64,000 bases of DNA from Acidovorax sp. 1608163. GTDB lineage: Bacteria; Pseudomonadota; Gammaproteobacteria; Burkholderiales; Burkholderiaceae_C. Under the pieces are notes generated by a model. It saw only the letters and a program-made list of their open reading frames with translations. It was not told the DNA's origin and searched no databases. Shown here one piece after another: positions 34,541 through 46,100 of the stretch. The stretch's first letter is position 1. Every line of letters begins with the position of its first letter. Position numbers and translations under genes: made by a program. Location of the stretch: assembly GCF_003669015.1 (NCBI RefSeq), contig NZ_CP033069.1:4536501-4600500 (forward strand), written 5' to 3'.

Positions 34541-35397
34541 AGTACGCATTCATGGCCGAACATAAAGGCCAGTTCCGGCTCAGCAGCATGTGCCGCGTTC
34601 TGCGCGTACAGCGCAGTGGCTATTACGCTTGGAAGGCCAATCCAAAGTCCAAACGCGCCTTAGCCGACGATGTCTTGCTGGCAAGCATTCGGCAATCCTT
34701 TGACGACAGCCACGGGATTTATGGAAGCCCACGCATCCTGCGGGACTTGCGAGAGGACGGTATGGCGTGCGGTCAAAAACGTGTAGCACGCCTGATGCGC
34801 CAGGCCCAACTGCGCTCAGTGCGTGGTTACAAGCGGCCACGCTACCGAGTCGGTCTTCCTGCGACTGCCGCACCGAACCGGTTGCAACGTGAGTTCACGG
34901 TCACGCTACCGAACCAAGTGTGGGTCACCGACATTACCTATATCCGAACCCATGAGGGCTGGTTGTACCTAACGGCCGTAATTGACCTGTACTCGCGCAT
35001 GGTGGTCGGCTGGGCGATGAACTCCAGCATGGCTACAGAGTTGGTGTTGGATGCGCTCACGATGGCAGTGTGGCGCAGGCGCCCAACGGGTCCAGTGATG
35101 ATCCATTCCGACCAAGGAAGTCAGTTTGGCAGTGACGACTTCGCCCGCTGGTGCAAGGACAACCAATTGGTGCCAAGCATGAGCCGACGTGGAAACTGTT
35201 GGGACAACGCGGTAGCAGAGTCCTTCTTCAGCAGCTTGAAGAAGGAGAGAATCAAACGCCATATCTATGCCACCAGGCAAGACGCCAAGTCAGATGTGTT
35301 TGACTACATCGAAGGTTTTTACAATCGAATCCGTCGGCACAGTCACCTAGACCAACTGAGTCCGCTGGCATTCGAACAACTTCGAAACGGAAGTTGA
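34537..35397 (+). CDS. IS3-family OrfB (DDE integrase)
   Basis: Catalytic component, 286 residues from GTG 34537, overlapping OrfA by 4 bp in the -1 frame. A HTH_21-like region (SIRQSFDDSHGIYGSPRI) precedes the rve domain. DDE residues: Asp in VWVTDITYI, Asp in IHSDQGSQF, Glu in NAVAESFFSSLK. Normally translated as an OrfAB fusion through the upstream slippery site. Confidence 0.95.
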   Translation: MKYAFMAEHKGQFRLSSMCRVLRVQRSGYYAWKANPKSKRALADDVLLASIRQSFDDSHGIYGSPRILRDLREDGMACGQKRVARLMRQAQLRSVRGYKRPRYRVGLPATAAPNRLQREFTVTLPNQVWVTDITYIRTHEGWLYLTAVIDLYSRMVVGWAMNSSMATELVLDALTMAVWRRRPTGPVMIHSDQGSQFGSDDFARWCKDNQLVPSMSRRGNCWDNAVAESFFSSLKKERIKRHIYATRQDAKSDVFDYIEGFYNRIRRHSHLDQLSPLAFEQLRNGS

Positions 35398-35464
35398 AAT
35401 ATGTCTACGAAACCGGGTGAAGTCCAGGTTTTGTTTTGGATTTTGGTTCTGGAGAGGTCTTCCC

Positions 35465-36352
35465 ATGCGCACCGAACGTTCCGGCCTGATGGCCTTGCTC
35501 ATCGTCACCGTGGTATGGGGCACCACCTTCCCCGCCATGAAGCTGCTGTCTGCGCAGCTCGATGCGCTGCAGATCATCTGGCTGCGCTTTGCGATTGCGC
35601 TGGTGGTGCTGCTGCCTTTGTGGCGCGGCATGCACCGGCATGAGCGGCGCTGGGGCTGTGCGCTGGGGCTGCTGCTGTTTCTGGCGTTCTGGCTGCAAAT
35701 TGAGGGGCTGGCGCGCACCAGCAGCAACCGCAATGCGTTTGTGACGGGGCTGAACGTGCTGGTGGTGCCGCTGATTGCGATGCTGGCGCTGGGCCGCCGC
35801 TATGGCTGGCAGCTGTGGGCGGCCTGCGCCATGGCGTTTGCGGGCATGGCACTGATGTTCCATGAAAACGAGCCCTGGAACCTGGGCGACACGCTCACCC
35901 TGGCCAGCACGCTGTTCTATGCGCTGTACATCCTGGCCCTGGAAGAATGCGCGCGCCGCACTAGCAATGCCCCCTTGCGCGCCACGCGCATGGCCGCTGC
36001 GCAGGCCTTGGTCATGTGCGCCGCAGCCACGGCCCTGCTGTGGGGCCGCGATGGCCACATGGACTGGTTGCCCCAACTGACCCGCCTGGACAACGCCGCC
36101 TGGATTGCCCTGGTGTACCTGGGCCTGCTGGCCAGCGTGGTGGTGGTGACGCTGCAGGCCTGGGGCCAGCAGCGGGTGGACGCCATGCGCAGCGCCATCG
36201 TCTTCGGGCTGGAGCCCGTGTTTGCGGCACTGACGGCCTGGGTGCTGCTGGGCGAAAGCCTGGGCTGGACAGGCAGCGGCGGCGCAGCCCTGATCGTGGC
36301 CGCCCTGGTGGTGAGCCAGCTGCAGCCTGCCAGCAAGGCACAGGCGGCCTGA
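35465..36352 (+). CDS. EamA/DMT family permease
   Basis: Ten-helix drug/metabolite transporter of 295 residues with two EamA repeats. First repeat: ALLIVTVVWGTTFPAMKLL to about residue 130. Second: DNAAWIALVYLGLLASVVVV, then GLEPVFAALTAWVLLGE. The start at 35465 follows GGAGAGG; an earlier in-frame ATG at 35417 lies within the IS3 end and is rejected. The IS3 element ends 38 bp upstream, so the native promoter is displaced and expression may now depend on the IS. Confidence 0.92.
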   Translation: MRTERSGLMALLIVTVVWGTTFPAMKLLSAQLDALQIIWLRFAIALVVLLPLWRGMHRHERRWGCALGLLLFLAFWLQIEGLARTSSNRNAFVTGLNVLVVPLIAMLALGRRYGWQLWAACAMAFAGMALMFHENEPWNLGDTLTLASTLFYALYILALEECARRTSNAPLRATRMAAAQALVMCAAATALLWGRDGHMDWLPQLTRLDNAAWIALVYLGLLASVVVVTLQAWGQQRVDAMRSAIVFGLEPVFAALTAWVLLGESLGWTGSGGAALIVAALVVSQLQPASKAQAA

Positions 36353-36380
36353 ACAGGTGCGCCGCCGCGATATTTTTAGA

Positions 36381-36436
36381 TAAAAACAGGCTCTAGCGCT
36401 TATTGAATAAGCGCCAGAAGCTACCAAAACAATAGC
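36381..36436 (-). repeat. Dispersed ~60-bp repeat, copy 6
   Basis: ACAGGCTCTAGCGCTTATTG, then AATAAGCGCCAGAAGCTACC and AATAGC. Intergenic between the convergent permease and lipoprotein genes. Among the best conserved copies. Confidence 0.8.
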
Positions 36437-36481
36437 AAATAGAGGCCAGTGCTGCACGGAACACAGCAGCGCAGCCCGTGC

Positions 36482-37561
36482 CTACACCTGCGTGACCAGG
36501 CCCGTCATCTTCACCACCTCCAGATCACGCCCCTTGACCGAGGCCAGTTCGGTGCGCAGGCGGTCGTTGTTCCAGCGCTCATCTGGGGCGCCGCTGAGGT
36601 ACCAGTTCGAGCCGTTGTCGGCCAGCAGCATGCCGTAGGTTTTGAGCGCTGTGAGGATGGCCTGGGCCTCGGGGCTGAAGGTGGCGGGGATGGTGTAACT
36701 GGCCTTCAGCCGCACCCGCATGCCCATGGGCGGCAGATTGGCGTCGGAGCTGGAGGATGCGTAATGCGTGGCGGGCGGCACAAAAGCTTTGCGCGTGCGC
36801 GCTGCCGTGAAGCGCAAGGCGTGGCGAATGCCCCCCGCGCCCTGCGAGGCCTCGTCGTACCGGACCAGACCGGGAAAGATCGGCAGCCCGGCGGCATCGG
36901 CACTGGTCCAGCCCGTCTTTGCGCTGGGGCGCACGTTGTTGCTGTCGAGGTGGAACGCGGCCCCTACATCGGCCTGCCAACGGTCGCCTTTCGCAAAGGC
37001 ACGTCCCAGTTCGTAGAGGCGCTGGTTGTCCCGGTCGATCACCAGCACATGCCGGTCCCCGTCCTGCCCCGGCGCGCCTTCCACGGGCGCGTCCAGCGGG
37101 ATGGGGAACGGGCCAGGGTCGCTTTCGTCCCCGTAGGCTTGGTATTCGATCGCCACCTTGGCCTGCTGGCCGGACACCACGCGGTACGGAATGCCGATGG
37201 GCGCCCCTTCCCACAGGCCCGAGCCAAAGTCGCGGTACAGGCCCGTGTCGGCACCCACGCTGGCGATCAGCCGCTCGGAGTTCGGGTCCACTTCGGCGGC
37301 ACTGATGTCGGTGTTCCAGGGGTTGTCGGCAGGGAACGGAATGGCCCCATTGAGCGCGGCCCCAGCGCCCAGGCTGGCGCGCGAGAGGTTGCCGTACGTG
37401 ACGCCCGAGGGAGGCACCGAAGGCGTGCCGGGGCTGGTCGGGCTGGTCGGGCTGGTCGGGCTGGTCGGGCTGGTCGGAGCATCGCCCCCACCGCCTCCGC
37501 CACATGCCGTGAGCAGCAAAACAGGAAGGGCTCCCAGGGCCCGGCGGCGTTGGCGTTGCAT
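36482..37561 (-). CDS. Lipoprotein with TSP tandem repeat linker
   Basis: A 359-residue lipoprotein. Lipobox LLTAC-GGGGGG near residue 20, then five TSP units, then a globular domain of about 310 residues starting GVTYGNLSRASLGAGAALNG. No family recognised with confidence. The domain contains FPADNPWNTDIS near its start, YASSSSDANLPPMGMRVRL in the middle and LLADNGSNWYLSGAPDERWN near the end, so it is clearly a folded exported protein. It is the next minus-strand gene after mrdA, separated by the 168-bp inverted-repeat element. Confidence 0.8.
   Translation of the reverse strand: MQRQRRRALGALPVLLLTACGGGGGGDAPTSPTSPTSPTSPTSPGTPSVPPSGVTYGNLSRASLGAGAALNGAIPFPADNPWNTDISAAEVDPNSERLIASVGADTGLYRDFGSGLWEGAPIGIPYRVVSGQQAKVAIEYQAYGDESDPGPFPIPLDAPVEGAPGQDGDRHVLVIDRDNQRLYELGRAFAKGDRWQADVGAAFHLDSNNVRPSAKTGWTSADAAGLPIFPGLVRYDEASQGAGGIRHALRFTAARTRKAFVPPATHYASSSSDANLPPMGMRVRLKASYTIPATFSPEAQAILTALKTYGMLLADNGSNWYLSGAPDERWNNDRLRTELASVKGRDLEVVKMTGLVTQV
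37431..37475 (-). repeat. 9-bp tandem repeat in lipoprotein gene
   Basis: Five identical copies of GGGCTGGTC, encoding the (TSP)n linker on the minus strand. Unit changes keep the frame, so length variation would only alter linker length. Confidence 0.9.
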
Positions 37562-37658
37562 GGTGTTCTCCGGCAGCTAGCAATCGGGTGCTCTCCTCCG
37601 AATGGCGAAAGCGGCCGGATTGTGATGCCAACAGCGCCCGCATGCTGTGAGCAGGTGT

Positions 37659-37826
37659 TAGGGATGTCCTGCATAACTCCCTGCGGCCTGTGATAGCGCG
37701 GCCTCGGGCCGTCCGCTGCGTTGCTTTTCTTGCCAATAGCCTGGCTATTGGCTGCTAAAAGACGCCTTGCGGCCCCTCCCGCTCCGCACTACCACCGCCT
37801 CGCGAGGGTTATGCAGGACATCCCTA
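37659..37826. mobile_element. 168-bp inverted-repeat element (MITE-like)
   Basis: Terminal inverted repeats of about 19-20 bp: TAGGGATGTCCTGCATAAC at the left, GTTATGCAGGACATCCCTA at the right. Inside is a 21-bp palindrome, GCCAATAGCC-T-GGCTATTGGC (37732-37752), and GC-rich flanks. There is no reading frame of note. Size and structure fit a non-autonomous transposable element or a structured RNA. No target duplication was clear. Confidence 0.6.
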
Positions 37827-37903
37827 GCAATCGCTTTGGCGCAACGCGGCTGCCACTATCGGCCGCAGAGACGACACACAGGCGGCTGCGGCCTGCTTCA
37901 GGT

Positions 37904-39838
37904 TCAGCGCAAGGTGACTTCGTCTGCCCGGCGCGGCTTGCCAATCGGCGCTGCAGCCTGGCCCTTGCGCACGGCCTGGATGTCTTCCTCGTTGGGGTAT
38001 TCGCCCTGCAACCAGTAGTCAAACACGCGCCGTGCAATGGGCCCGGCGGCGGCGGCACCAAAGCCCGCGTTTTCCACAATCAAGGCCACCACGATTTGCG
38101 GCGACTCAGCGGGTGCGAACGCGGCAAAGAGTGAGTGGTCGCGCTGGTGCTCTTCCATCGCCTTGGCGTTGTATTTGACGTTCTGGCCCAGGCTCACGGC
38201 CTGGGCGGTACCCGTTTTGCCGGCCGAGGTGTACGGCGCACCGGCAAACACGCGGGTGCCCGTGCCGCCCTTGTTCACAGCCACCAGCGCGTTGCGCACG
38301 ATCTCCACGTTCTTGGGCTTGTAGCCCAGGTCTGTGCCAGGCGGCTGGGGCACCGGTGTCAGCTCGCCCGTCACCGTGTCTCTGACGGCCTTGATCAGGT
38401 GCGGCGCGTAGCGCGTGCCGCCATTGGCCAGCGTGGCCTCGGCCACTGCCAGCTGCAGCATGGTGAAGTTGTTGTAGCCCTGGCCAATGCCCAGCGACAC
38501 CGTCTCGCCAGGGAACCAGCGCTTCATTTCCGGGCGCTTGTAGGTGTTGCGCTTCCACTCGGTGCTGGGCAGGGTGCCGCGCACTTCGCCGTTCAGGTCA
38601 ATGCCGGTGGACTGCCCGAACGTCAGGGGCTTCATGAAGTCGTGGATGGTGTCCACGCCCATGTCCACGGCCAGCGAGTAGAAATAGGTGTTGCTGGAGA
38701 ACTGGATGGCGCGGTGCATGTCGAGCGCGCCCAGGCCGCCTTCGTGGCTGCGGAAGGTGCGGCCACCGAAGTTGTAAAAGCCCGGGTCATTGACGATCAT
38801 GCTGGGCGAGCGCTTGTTCAGCTCCAGCGCCGCCAGCGCCATGAAGGGCTTGTAGGTGGAGCCCGGCGGATACAGCCCACGCAGGGCGCGGTTGAGTAGG
38901 GGTTTGTCGATGGATTCGTTGAGCGCGGTCCAGTTCTCCACGTCAATGCCTTCGACGAAGAGGTTGGGATCAAACGTGGGCTTGCTCACCAGGGCCAGCA
39001 CTTCGCCGTTGCGCGGATCGATGGCCACCAGGGCGCCACGGCGGTCGCCAAACAGGTCTTCCACCATCTTCTGCAACTTGATGTCCAGCGAAATCATCAC
39101 GCTCTTGCCCGGCGTGGCAGGGCGACTGGCCAGCTTGCGCACGGCACGCCCACCGGCCGATGTCTCCATCTGCTCCACGCCGGTGATGCCGTGCAGGTCG
39201 GATTCAAAGCTTTGCTCCACCCCCAGCTTGCCGATGTATTCGGTGCCCCGGTAGTTGGCCTCGTCGTCCGCGTCCTGAATGCGCTGCTTCTCGTTCTGGT
39301 TGATGCGGCCGATGTAGCCAATGGCGTGGCTGCCGATCTCGCCCAGGGGGTAGTTGCGGAACAAGCGCGCCTTGATCTCCACCCCCGGAAAGCGGTACTG
39401 CTGCGCGGCAAAGCGCGCCACCTCTTCGTCGCTCAGGCGGGTGCGAATCGGCAGCGACTCGAAGTTGCGCGACTCTTCCAGCAAGCGCTTGAAGCGCCGC
39501 CGGTCGCGCTGGTGGATGTCCACCACCTTGGCCAGTGCGTCGATGGTGTCGTCCAGAGGGGCCGCGCGCGAGGGGGTGATCTCCAGCGTGTAGGCCGCGT
39601 AGTTGGTGGCCAGCGTCACGCCGTTGCGGTCCAGGATCAGGCCCCGGTTGGGCACGATGGGCACCACGGCCGTGCGGTTGCTCTCGGCCTGGGCGGCCAG
39701 ATCTTCGTGGCGCACCACCTGCAAATACAGCAGCCGCGCCACGATGAGGCCAAACGCAAAAAACACCACGGCGGCCACCACCAGCACGCGCACTCGCAGG
39801 CGCGATGCATCGGCGGCAACGTTGCGGATTTCAGTCAT
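37904..39838 (-). CDS. mrdA: Penicillin-binding protein 2 (elongasome transpeptidase)
   Basis: Class B peptidoglycan transpeptidase of 644 residues, acting with MreBCD in lateral wall growth. One N-terminal TM (VLVVAAVVFFAFGLIVARLL), a pedestal domain with RGLILDRNG, then the transpeptidase domain with PPGSTYKP (catalytic Ser), FSSN and GKTG. All motifs intact. It follows mreD by 60 bp. The usual partner rodA is not downstream; a repeat element and an unrelated lipoprotein gene are there instead. Confidence 0.96.
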   Translation of the reverse strand: MTEIRNVAADASRLRVRVLVVAAVVFFAFGLIVARLLYLQVVRHEDLAAQAESNRTAVVPIVPNRGLILDRNGVTLATNYAAYTLEITPSRAAPLDDTIDALAKVVDIHQRDRRRFKRLLEESRNFESLPIRTRLSDEEVARFAAQQYRFPGVEIKARLFRNYPLGEIGSHAIGYIGRINQNEKQRIQDADDEANYRGTEYIGKLGVEQSFESDLHGITGVEQMETSAGGRAVRKLASRPATPGKSVMISLDIKLQKMVEDLFGDRRGALVAIDPRNGEVLALVSKPTFDPNLFVEGIDVENWTALNESIDKPLLNRALRGLYPPGSTYKPFMALAALELNKRSPSMIVNDPGFYNFGGRTFRSHEGGLGALDMHRAIQFSSNTYFYSLAVDMGVDTIHDFMKPLTFGQSTGIDLNGEVRGTLPSTEWKRNTYKRPEMKRWFPGETVSLGIGQGYNNFTMLQLAVAEATLANGGTRYAPHLIKAVRDTVTGELTPVPQPPGTDLGYKPKNVEIVRNALVAVNKGGTGTRVFAGAPYTSAGKTGTAQAVSLGQNVKYNAKAMEEHQRDHSLFAAFAPAESPQIVVALIVENAGFGAAAAGPIARRVFDYWLQGEYPNEEDIQAVRKGQAAAPIGKPRRADEVTLR

Positions 39839-39898
39839 GTGTGCCGCGCCCCCAGGCTTGCACTGCGGGCAGTCGTAACGTTCCTGCGCTCACCATGG

Positions 39899-40417
39899 TC
39901 ACAGGGGGCGGTTCTCGTCGCGGTCGGGCGGGCGGCGCTGCGGGGCCAGCAGCACCCAGCTGGCCAGGGGCCACAAAGCGACTTCCAGCGCCGGGGCCAG
40001 CAGCACCCAGAAGCCCGGGAAGATGCCGCCGGTGACCACGCGCAGCAAGGTCTCGATGCCATGCGCCATGGCAAACATGGGCAACAACTGCAGGGCCTGC
40101 GAGGGCACGCTGAACCACAGCAAGCGCCGGTGCATGGCCGTGGCGCTGAAGGACAGCACGGTGTAGGCCAGCGCATGCTGGCCCAGCAGCGCAGACTGCG
40201 CCACGTCCATGCACAGCCCCAGCGCAAACGCCACGCCCATGCCCACCCGCAGGGGCTGGTGCACGCTCCAGAACACAATCAGCACCATCAGCAAGTCCGG
40301 CATCCACACCCAGCGCCCCAAGGGCACCAAGTTGACGGCCAGGCCCAGCAGCAGGCTGATGACGATGAAAACCGGGTTGACAGGCAGCAGCAACTGCTGG
40401 CCACGGGGCATGATCAT
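39899..40417 (-). CDS. mreD: Rod shape-determining protein MreD
   Basis: Inner-membrane protein of 172 residues, about six TM helices, with the family N-terminal pattern (FIVISLLLGLAVNLVPLG) and DLLMVLIVFWSVHQPLRVGM. Its start overlaps the mreC stop by 4 bp. Part of mreB-mreC-mreD-mrdA. Confidence 0.94.
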   Translation of the reverse strand: MIMPRGQQLLLPVNPVFIVISLLLGLAVNLVPLGRWVWMPDLLMVLIVFWSVHQPLRVGMGVAFALGLCMDVAQSALLGQHALAYTVLSFSATAMHRRLLWFSVPSQALQLLPMFAMAHGIETLLRVVTGGIFPGFWVLLAPALEVALWPLASWVLLAPQRRPPDRDENRPL

Positions 40418-41331
40418 TTGCGCACCCTCTTGCTGGTCACGGTGGGGGCGGGTTCAGGCCGGGGCGGCAGGTGGTCGGTCAGGGGTTTGAGCACCATCAC
40501 ATGGCGCACGCCTTGCACCTGGGCCAGGGGCTTGCAATAGATGCGGGCAAAGGCCGAGTCGGCACGGCGTTCCACATGGGTCACGCGGGCCACAGGCAGG
40601 CCTGGGGGATAGACGCCGTCCACCCCACTGGTGGTGAGCAGGTCGTCCTCGCGCACATCGGCATTGGCCTGGATGAAGCGCAGCTCAATGCCGCCACCAT
40701 GCTCGGCCATCGGGTCGCCATACGCCACGGCGCGGGCGCCGGTGCGCAGGTTCAGCACCGGGATGGCCTGATCTCGGTCCACCAGCAGCGTGACTTCACT
40801 CACCAGGGGAAACACCCGCGTCACCTGTCCCAGCACGCCACCTTCGTCCATCACGGGCACACCCTGCTCCACGCCATGCAACTGCCCCTGGTCAATGACC
40901 ACACGGCGGGTGTAGGGGTCGGCGGTGTCGTAAATCACCTGGGCGGCCTGGGCGGGCGTTTGCAGCCGATCGCGCAGCGCCAGCAGCTTGCGTAGGCGCA
41001 CGTTCTCTTGCGCCAATTGCTCGGCCTGGTGCGCCTGCTGCGACACCACCACCAGCTTTTGCGCGGCGGCATCGGCATCGGCCTGGGCCGATTGCAAGGA
41101 TTGGAAGTAGCCCGAGCCGTGGCGTGCCAACTCCACCGGCTTGAACACCAACCACTGCACCGGGTAGAGCACCGAGCCAATGGCCTGGCGCACGGGCCCG
41201 GTGATTTGAAAGCGGGCATCGGCCACCATCAAGAACAGCGCCAGCGCGCTGAACGCGGCCAAACGCGACAGGGCCGAAGGGCCCTGCTTGAAGAAAGGTG
41301 GCGCACTGCGGTCTAGGGTTCCCAGGGGCAT
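40414..41331 (-). CDS. mreC: Rod shape-determining protein MreC
   Basis: Periplasmic scaffold of the elongasome, 305 residues. One TM near residue 25 (LAAFSALALFLMVADARF), a coiled coil at about 70-115, then the beta-rich MreC domain (QVIYDTADPYTRRVVIDQGQ, GVYPPGLPVARVTHVE). It has a 132-bp gap to mreB, which may hold a secondary promoter. Confidence 0.95.
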   Translation of the reverse strand: MPLGTLDRSAPPFFKQGPSALSRLAAFSALALFLMVADARFQITGPVRQAIGSVLYPVQWLVFKPVELARHGSGYFQSLQSAQADADAAAQKLVVVSQQAHQAEQLAQENVRLRKLLALRDRLQTPAQAAQVIYDTADPYTRRVVIDQGQLHGVEQGVPVMDEGGVLGQVTRVFPLVSEVTLLVDRDQAIPVLNLRTGARAVAYGDPMAEHGGGIELRFIQANADVREDDLLTTSGVDGVYPPGLPVARVTHVERRADSAFARIYCKPLAQVQGVRHVMVLKPLTDHLPPRPEPAPTVTSKRVRK

Positions 41332-41462
41332 AGAGGGCAGTACTTCAGGAAGGGTCGCGCAGGGGCTGGGTCACTGCAGTGGATTCACAAAGCATGGAGA
41401 CATCAGCGATCACGCGGTTCTGACCCGGAGCCCCCTGCGAAAGAAGGCCCCAGGCTTGCACA

Positions 41463-42506
<1,044 letters not shown>

Positions 42507-42724
42507 TCAAAAATCCTCTCAGGCACGGCATGCGCGTCGGCCTGCCATCGCCAGGTGTGTCAGGGAGTGGGTGGGAGTCAAATATCACTTTTTTCGCACA
42601 ATGACCGGCTGAAAAGAGGGTATTGCGGCAAAGCCGGGATAATACCCCATCCCCTGTGAATAACTCCCTCCGGCATGACCCGGATCACAGCTTTACATCT
42701 GGTATCCCGAGAAATATTTTCCCT

Positions 42725-43024
42725 ATGGCACTGACCCCTCAGGACATTGGTCGCATCGCCAATCTGGCGCGACTGGAGCTCACACCCTCAGAAAGTGAGC
42801 GCATGCTCACGCAATTGAACGGTTTTTTCGACGTTGTGGAGCAAATGCGGGCTGTGGATACCCAAGGGATTGAGCCCCTGGCCCACCCCGTGGCAGCCAT
42901 CCAGGCAGTGGCCTTGCGCCTGCGCGAAGACATCGCCAGCGAGCCCAACAACCGCGAAGCCAACCAAAAGAGTGCACCAGCCGTGGAGCGCGGCCTGTTC
43001 CTCGTGCCCAAAGTGATCGAGTAA
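42725..43024 (+). CDS. gatC: Asp/Glu-tRNA amidotransferase subunit GatC
   Basis: A 99-residue subunit of the GatCAB complex, which converts Glu-tRNA(Gln) and/or Asp-tRNA(Asn) to the amidated forms. Family start [17 protein letters not shown] and end [11 protein letters not shown] are clear. The start at 42725 fits the family; the upstream in-frame extension is promoter DNA. First of three tightly linked genes. Confidence 0.97.
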   Translation: MALTPQDIGRIANLARLELTPSESERMLTQLNGFFDVVEQMRAVDTQGIEPLAHPVAAIQAVALRLREDIASEPNNREANQKSAPAVERGLFLVPKVIE

Positions 43025-43029
43025 GCCCC

Positions 43030-44529
<1,500 letters not shown>

Positions 44530-44532
44530 TTT

Positions 44533-45996
44533 ATGACGACGAGCAAATTGATCCACGGTTACGAGGTCGTCATCGGCTTCGAAACCCACACCCAGCTGGC
44601 CACGCAGAGCAAGATTTTCAGCCGCTCGCCCACCGCCTTCGGTGCCGAGCCCAACACCCAGGCCAGCCCGGTAGACCTCGCATTGCCCGGCACACTGCCG
44701 GTGATGAACCGCAAGGCCGTTGAGTGCGCTATCAAATTAGGACTGGCTCTGGGCTCCCACATTGCGCCAGAGAGTATTTTTGCCCGCAAGAATTACTTCT
44801 ACCCTGACCTGCCCAAGGGCTACCAGATCAGCCAGTTTGAAATCCCGGTGGTGCAAGGCGGCGAGGTCTCCTTCTTCCTGGGTGACGAGAAGAAGACCGT
44901 GCGCTTGGTACGCGCCCACCTGGAAGAAGACGCGGGCAAATCGCTGCACGAAGACTCAGCACTCGGAGGTGGGGGCCAGTCCGGCATCGACCTGAACCGT
45001 GCCGGCACGCCGCTGTTGGAAATCGTGACCGAGCCTGACATGGGCTCCAGCGAAGAAGCCGTGGCCTACGCCAAAGAGCTGCACAAGATCGTGACCTGGA
45101 TCGGCATCTGCGACGGCAACATGCAGGAAGGCAGCTTCCGTTGCGATGCCAATGTGTCGGTGCGTAAACCCGGCCAGCCGCTGGGTACACGCCGCGAGAT
45201 CAAGAACCTGAACTCGTTCAAGTTCATGCAACAGGCGATTGACTACGAAATCCGCTGGCAGATCGAGCAGATCGAGGACGGCCATGCCATCCAGCAGGCC
45301 ACCGTGCTGTTCGACCCCGACACGGGCGAAACCCGCGCCATGCGCACCAAGGAAGATGCGGCCGATTACCGCTACTTCCCCGACCCAGACCTGCCACCGC
45401 TGCAGATTTCGCAAGCCTGGATTGACGAGCAGCGCGCCCAGATGGCGGAGCTGCCCCGCACGATGGCCGCACGCTTTGTGGCCGACTACGGCCTGCCCGA
45501 GTACGACGCCACCACGCTGACGCAGAGCAAGGCGATGGCGGCCTACTTTGAAGCGGCTGCCAAAGCCTGCGGTCAGGCCAAGCTGGCCAGCAACTGGATC
45601 ATGGGCGAACTGTCGCGCCGCCTGAATGCCAGCGAGTCCGGCATTGAAGCGGCCCCGGTGCCTGCAGCGCAGTTGGGCGCACTGATCGCGCGCATCGCCG
45701 ACGGCACCATTTCCAACAACGCTGCCAAGCAGGTGTTTGATGCCCTGTGGACAGGCGAGTCTGTCGATGTGGACGCCATCATCGAAGCCAAGGGACTCAA
45801 GCAGATGAACGACTCCGGCGCGTTGGAGGCCATCATCGATGAAGTGATTGCCGCCAACGCAGACAACGTGAGCCAGTTCCGCGCGGGCAAGGACAAGGCA
45901 TTCAATGCGCTGGTGGGCCAGATCATGAAGGCCAGCAAGGGCAAGGCCAATCCGCAGCAGGTCAACGATTTGCTGCGGGCCAAGCTGTCGGCCTGA
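44533..45996 (+). CDS. gatB: Asp/Glu-tRNA amidotransferase subunit GatB
   Basis: Subunit of 487 residues that binds and phosphorylates the misacylated tRNA. Signatures: [13 protein letters not shown] at the start, [35 protein letters not shown], and the C-terminal YqeY-like domain. Closes the gatCAB operon with a terminator. Confidence 0.98.
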   Translation: MTTSKLIHGYEVVIGFETHTQLATQSKIFSRSPTAFGAEPNTQASPVDLALPGTLPVMNRKAVECAIKLGLALGSHIAPESIFARKNYFYPDLPKGYQISQFEIPVVQGGEVSFFLGDEKKTVRLVRAHLEEDAGKSLHEDSALGGGGQSGIDLNRAGTPLLEIVTEPDMGSSEEAVAYAKELHKIVTWIGICDGNMQEGSFRCDANVSVRKPGQPLGTRREIKNLNSFKFMQQAIDYEIRWQIEQIEDGHAIQQATVLFDPDTGETRAMRTKEDAADYRYFPDPDLPPLQISQAWIDEQRAQMAELPRTMAARFVADYGLPEYDATTLTQSKAMAAYFEAAAKACGQAKLASNWIMGELSRRLNASESGIEAAPVPAAQLGALIARIADGTISNNAAKQVFDALWTGESVDVDAIIEAKGLKQMNDSGALEAIIDEVIAANADNVSQFRAGKDKAFNALVGQIMKASKGKANPQQVNDLLRAKLSA

Positions 45997-46050
45997 AGCG
46001 CAAAGGGCAGACTGGATCGCTGAAAAGCGCCGGTTCTGCCGCCCCATTGA

Positions 46051-46086
46051 AAAAGCCCCTCGGGTCTATCCCAGAGGGGCTTTTTT
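46051..46086. terminator. Bidirectional terminator between gatB and DUF4124 gene
   Basis: AAAAGCCCCTC-GGG paired with CCC-GAGGGGCTTTT. Runs of A and T on both sides let it act for both convergent transcripts. Confidence 0.92.
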
Positions 46087-46100
46087 ATTGCTGCTACCCA

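Larger units (their letters stand above)
34199..35426 (+). mobile_element. Complete IS3-family insertion sequence (1228 bp)
   Basis: Imperfect terminal inverted repeats: left end TGGACTTCACCCGGTTCAAT then AGAC, right end (read inward) TGGACTTCACCCGGTTTCGT then AGAC. A 3-bp direct duplication GGT flanks it at 34196-34198 and 35427-35429, as expected for IS3-family insertion. Both reading frames are intact, so the copy may be recent and active. Confidence 0.93.
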
